Below are positions 4,592 through 5,379 of a DNA stretch of 5,379 bases, piece by piece. Position numbers and translations under genes: made by a program. Numbering within the stretch: the first letter of the stretch is position 1; each line of letters starts with the position of its first letter. Origin of the DNA: Methanothrix sp. (GTDB lineage Archaea; Halobacteriota; Methanosarcinia; Methanotrichales; Methanotrichaceae); contig JAQTYS010000190.1 of NCBI GenBank assembly GCA_028688175.1, positions 1 through 5,379 of the forward strand. Reading direction: 5' to 3'. Below the pieces are notes generated by a model that ran no database searches, was not told where the DNA came from, and worked only from the letters and a program-made list of their open reading frames with translations.

Positions 4592-5245
4592 ATGATTAGA
4601 AATTTCGGTTTAATGGCAATTCTTCTTTTGACTTTCTCAGCATCCTTATCCTTAGTGACTGCTCAAGGTGTCTCATCCGGCGATAATAGCAGCGCGACTC
4701 AATATGACTCATCCACGGCTTCCGCCAGCGTGCAGGGCATCTGGAAGGCCTCCTTAGGAGAAAAGGAGATTATCATAGCCCTGAGCCAATCAGCTCAGTC
4801 TTTATTCGGTCTGGCTAAATTCGAGGGCGACAATCCCTGGAATGGTGCGGTAGCTGGATCCATTTCTGCAAATGAAGTATTCCTGTCTCTGGCAGCTCTG
4901 GAGACTGAGGCGCTGGCATCCATTTACATAAGCGCTGCACTGGATGGTGAAACCATGAAGGGATTTTACATCCGGTCGGACAGCACCGGAAAAGCAAGTA
5001 AGGGAGACTTCACAGCTAATATGATCAGCCCAGATACATCCGGATACACCCCTGCCGAGGTAGCAGCCGCTTCTTCATCGACAGATGAGACTGATCAAGT
5101 GAGCATGGTGCAGAAGACTGAATCGCCAGTCAGCGAAGAGAGCGAGAAGGCCGCTTCAACGGAGAGCGAGAGCCGATTCAAGGATGTTACAAAGCTGGCC
5201 AAGGGAATCAATCCGGACATATTGCCCAGAATGGCTGCACTGTAG
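4592..5245 (+). CDS. Secreted protein of unknown function, beta-rich core with Ser/Glu-rich tail
   Basis: I do not recognise a named family. Seen: 217 residues. A typical signal peptide covers 1-24: basic MIRN, hydrophobic FGLMAILLLTFSASLSL, then VTA before QG as a likely signal peptidase I site. There is no cysteine, so it is not a lipoprotein and has no disulfide. A Ser/Thr-rich linker (27-47) contains one glycosylation sequon, N32-S-S. The core, about 48-148, alternates short beta segments with glycines: GIWKASLGEKEIIIALSQSAQSLFG, then NPWNGAVAGSISANEVFLSLAALE, SIYISAALDGETMKGFYIRSD and GDFTANMI. This resembles small secreted beta-barrel or lipocalin-like repeats, by pattern only. Residues 160-195 are Ser/Glu/Thr-rich and probably disordered; the end is KLAKGINPDILPRMAAL. 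There is no C-terminal membrane anchor, so it is probably released or held in the S-layer/sheath space. A second signal-peptide gene starts within 10 nt after its TAG. Confidence 0.8.
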   Translation: MIRNFGLMAILLLTFSASLSLVTAQGVSSGDNSSATQYDSSTASASVQGIWKASLGEKEIIIALSQSAQSLFGLAKFEGDNPWNGAVAGSISANEVFLSLAALETEALASIYISAALDGETMKGFYIRSDSTGKASKGDFTANMISPDTSGYTPAEVAAASSSTDETDQVSMVQKTESPVSEESEKAASTESESRFKDVTKLAKGINPDILPRMAAL

Positions 5246-5251
5246 GTGTTC
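5242..5251 (+). promoter_or_regulatory. Shine-Dalgarno-like site overlapping a stop codon
   Basis: GTAGGTGTTC matches 8 of 10 positions of GGAGGTGATC. It overlaps the TAG of the upstream secreted-protein gene and lies immediately before TTG-TTG at 5252-5257. It supports a TTG start for the downstream ORF and translational coupling of the two secreted proteins. Confidence 0.45.
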
Positions 5252-5254
5252 TTG

Positions 5255-5379
5255 TTGAAATCCAGATATCACTCACAGCCATTCTTGATTGGCCTGATAT
5301 TGAGTCTGGCACTATTGCTTTCCATGCAGGTGCAAGGCTCAATGATGGACGATTTATCCGTCAATTCCGTCTCCGAGGA
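5255..5379 (+). CDS. Secreted protein, N-terminal fragment (cut by window end, TTG start)
   Basis: Function not recognisable. Seen by my own translation: an open frame from TTG 5255 to the window end, about 41 residues. It begins with a basic/polar segment (MKSRYHSQP) followed by a strongly hydrophobic stretch, FLIGLILSLALLLSM, and VQG before SMMDD, a typical signal peptide with cleavage near residue 28. The design is similar to that of the gene upstream, whose signal also ends in a small-residue site beside QG, so the two may be related or at least co-exported. Start: TTG 5255 lies 6 nt after the GGTG core of the Shine-Dalgarno-like site at 5242-5251; TTG 5252 and GTG 5246 are in-frame alternatives. 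The first ATG (5324-5326) lies inside the hydrophobic segment and would destroy the signal peptide, so I reject it. The short 9-nt gap implies one operon with the preceding gene. Confidence 0.6.
   Translation, partial: MKSRYHSQPFLIGLILSLALLLSMQVQGSMMDDLSVNSVSE

Overview
The window is archaeal and most likely comes from a methanogen of the order Methanosarcinales, with the Methanothrix (Methanosaeta) lineage as best guess. The evidence is the gene content: archaeal exosome subunits, eukaryote-type ribosomal protein L37Ae, RNA polymerase subunit Rpo12/RpoP, the KEOPS subunit Pcc1 and prefoldin beta in one tight run. The tRNA has no encoded CCA, and the Shine-Dalgarno sequences resemble AGGAGGTGATC. 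TAG ends three of the ten genes whose stop lies in the window, plus one mini-ORF, so it looks like an ordinary stop and not a reserved pyrrolysine codon. That argues mildly against Methanosarcina itself. The genus is inference.

Bases 1-3212 are the downstream half of the well-known archaeal exosome superoperon, all on the plus strand: rrp4 (3' end only), rrp41, rrp42, rpl37ae, rpoP (45 aa), a Brix-domain ribosome-biogenesis protein, pcc1 and pfdB. Gaps are at most 15 nt and several junctions overlap by 1, 4 or 14 nt, which suggests one mRNA with translational coupling. The genes serve RNA degradation, ribosome assembly, transcription, tRNA t6A modification and protein folding.

Bases 3213-3518 hold a tRNA-Arg(UCU), 10 nt after pfdB, and then a 62-residue CooT-family (nickel-binding) protein with a strong Shine-Dalgarno. 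This tRNA reads ANN codons and has A37, so it is an expected substrate of the KEOPS complex to which Pcc1 belongs. The CooT gene runs tail to tail into a minus-strand gene, the two stop codons overlapping by 4 bp.

Bases 3515-4384 (minus) encode a membrane-anchored Clp-fold serine protease of the SDH/DUF114 family. It appears to be transcribed as a leaderless mRNA from a TATA box at about 4406-4413. The 207-bp divergent intergenic region (4385-4591) holds a second TATA-like box for the plus strand, an imperfect 10-bp inverted repeat and two perfect palindromes.

Bases 4592-5379 encode two consecutive secreted proteins of unknown function. The first is complete (217 aa, signal peptide, beta-rich core, Ser/Glu-rich tail). 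The second is cut by the window end, starts at TTG and begins with a clear signal peptide. I found no CRISPR array, insertion sequence or defence system. The least described parts are the two secreted proteins and the divergent regulatory region before them.
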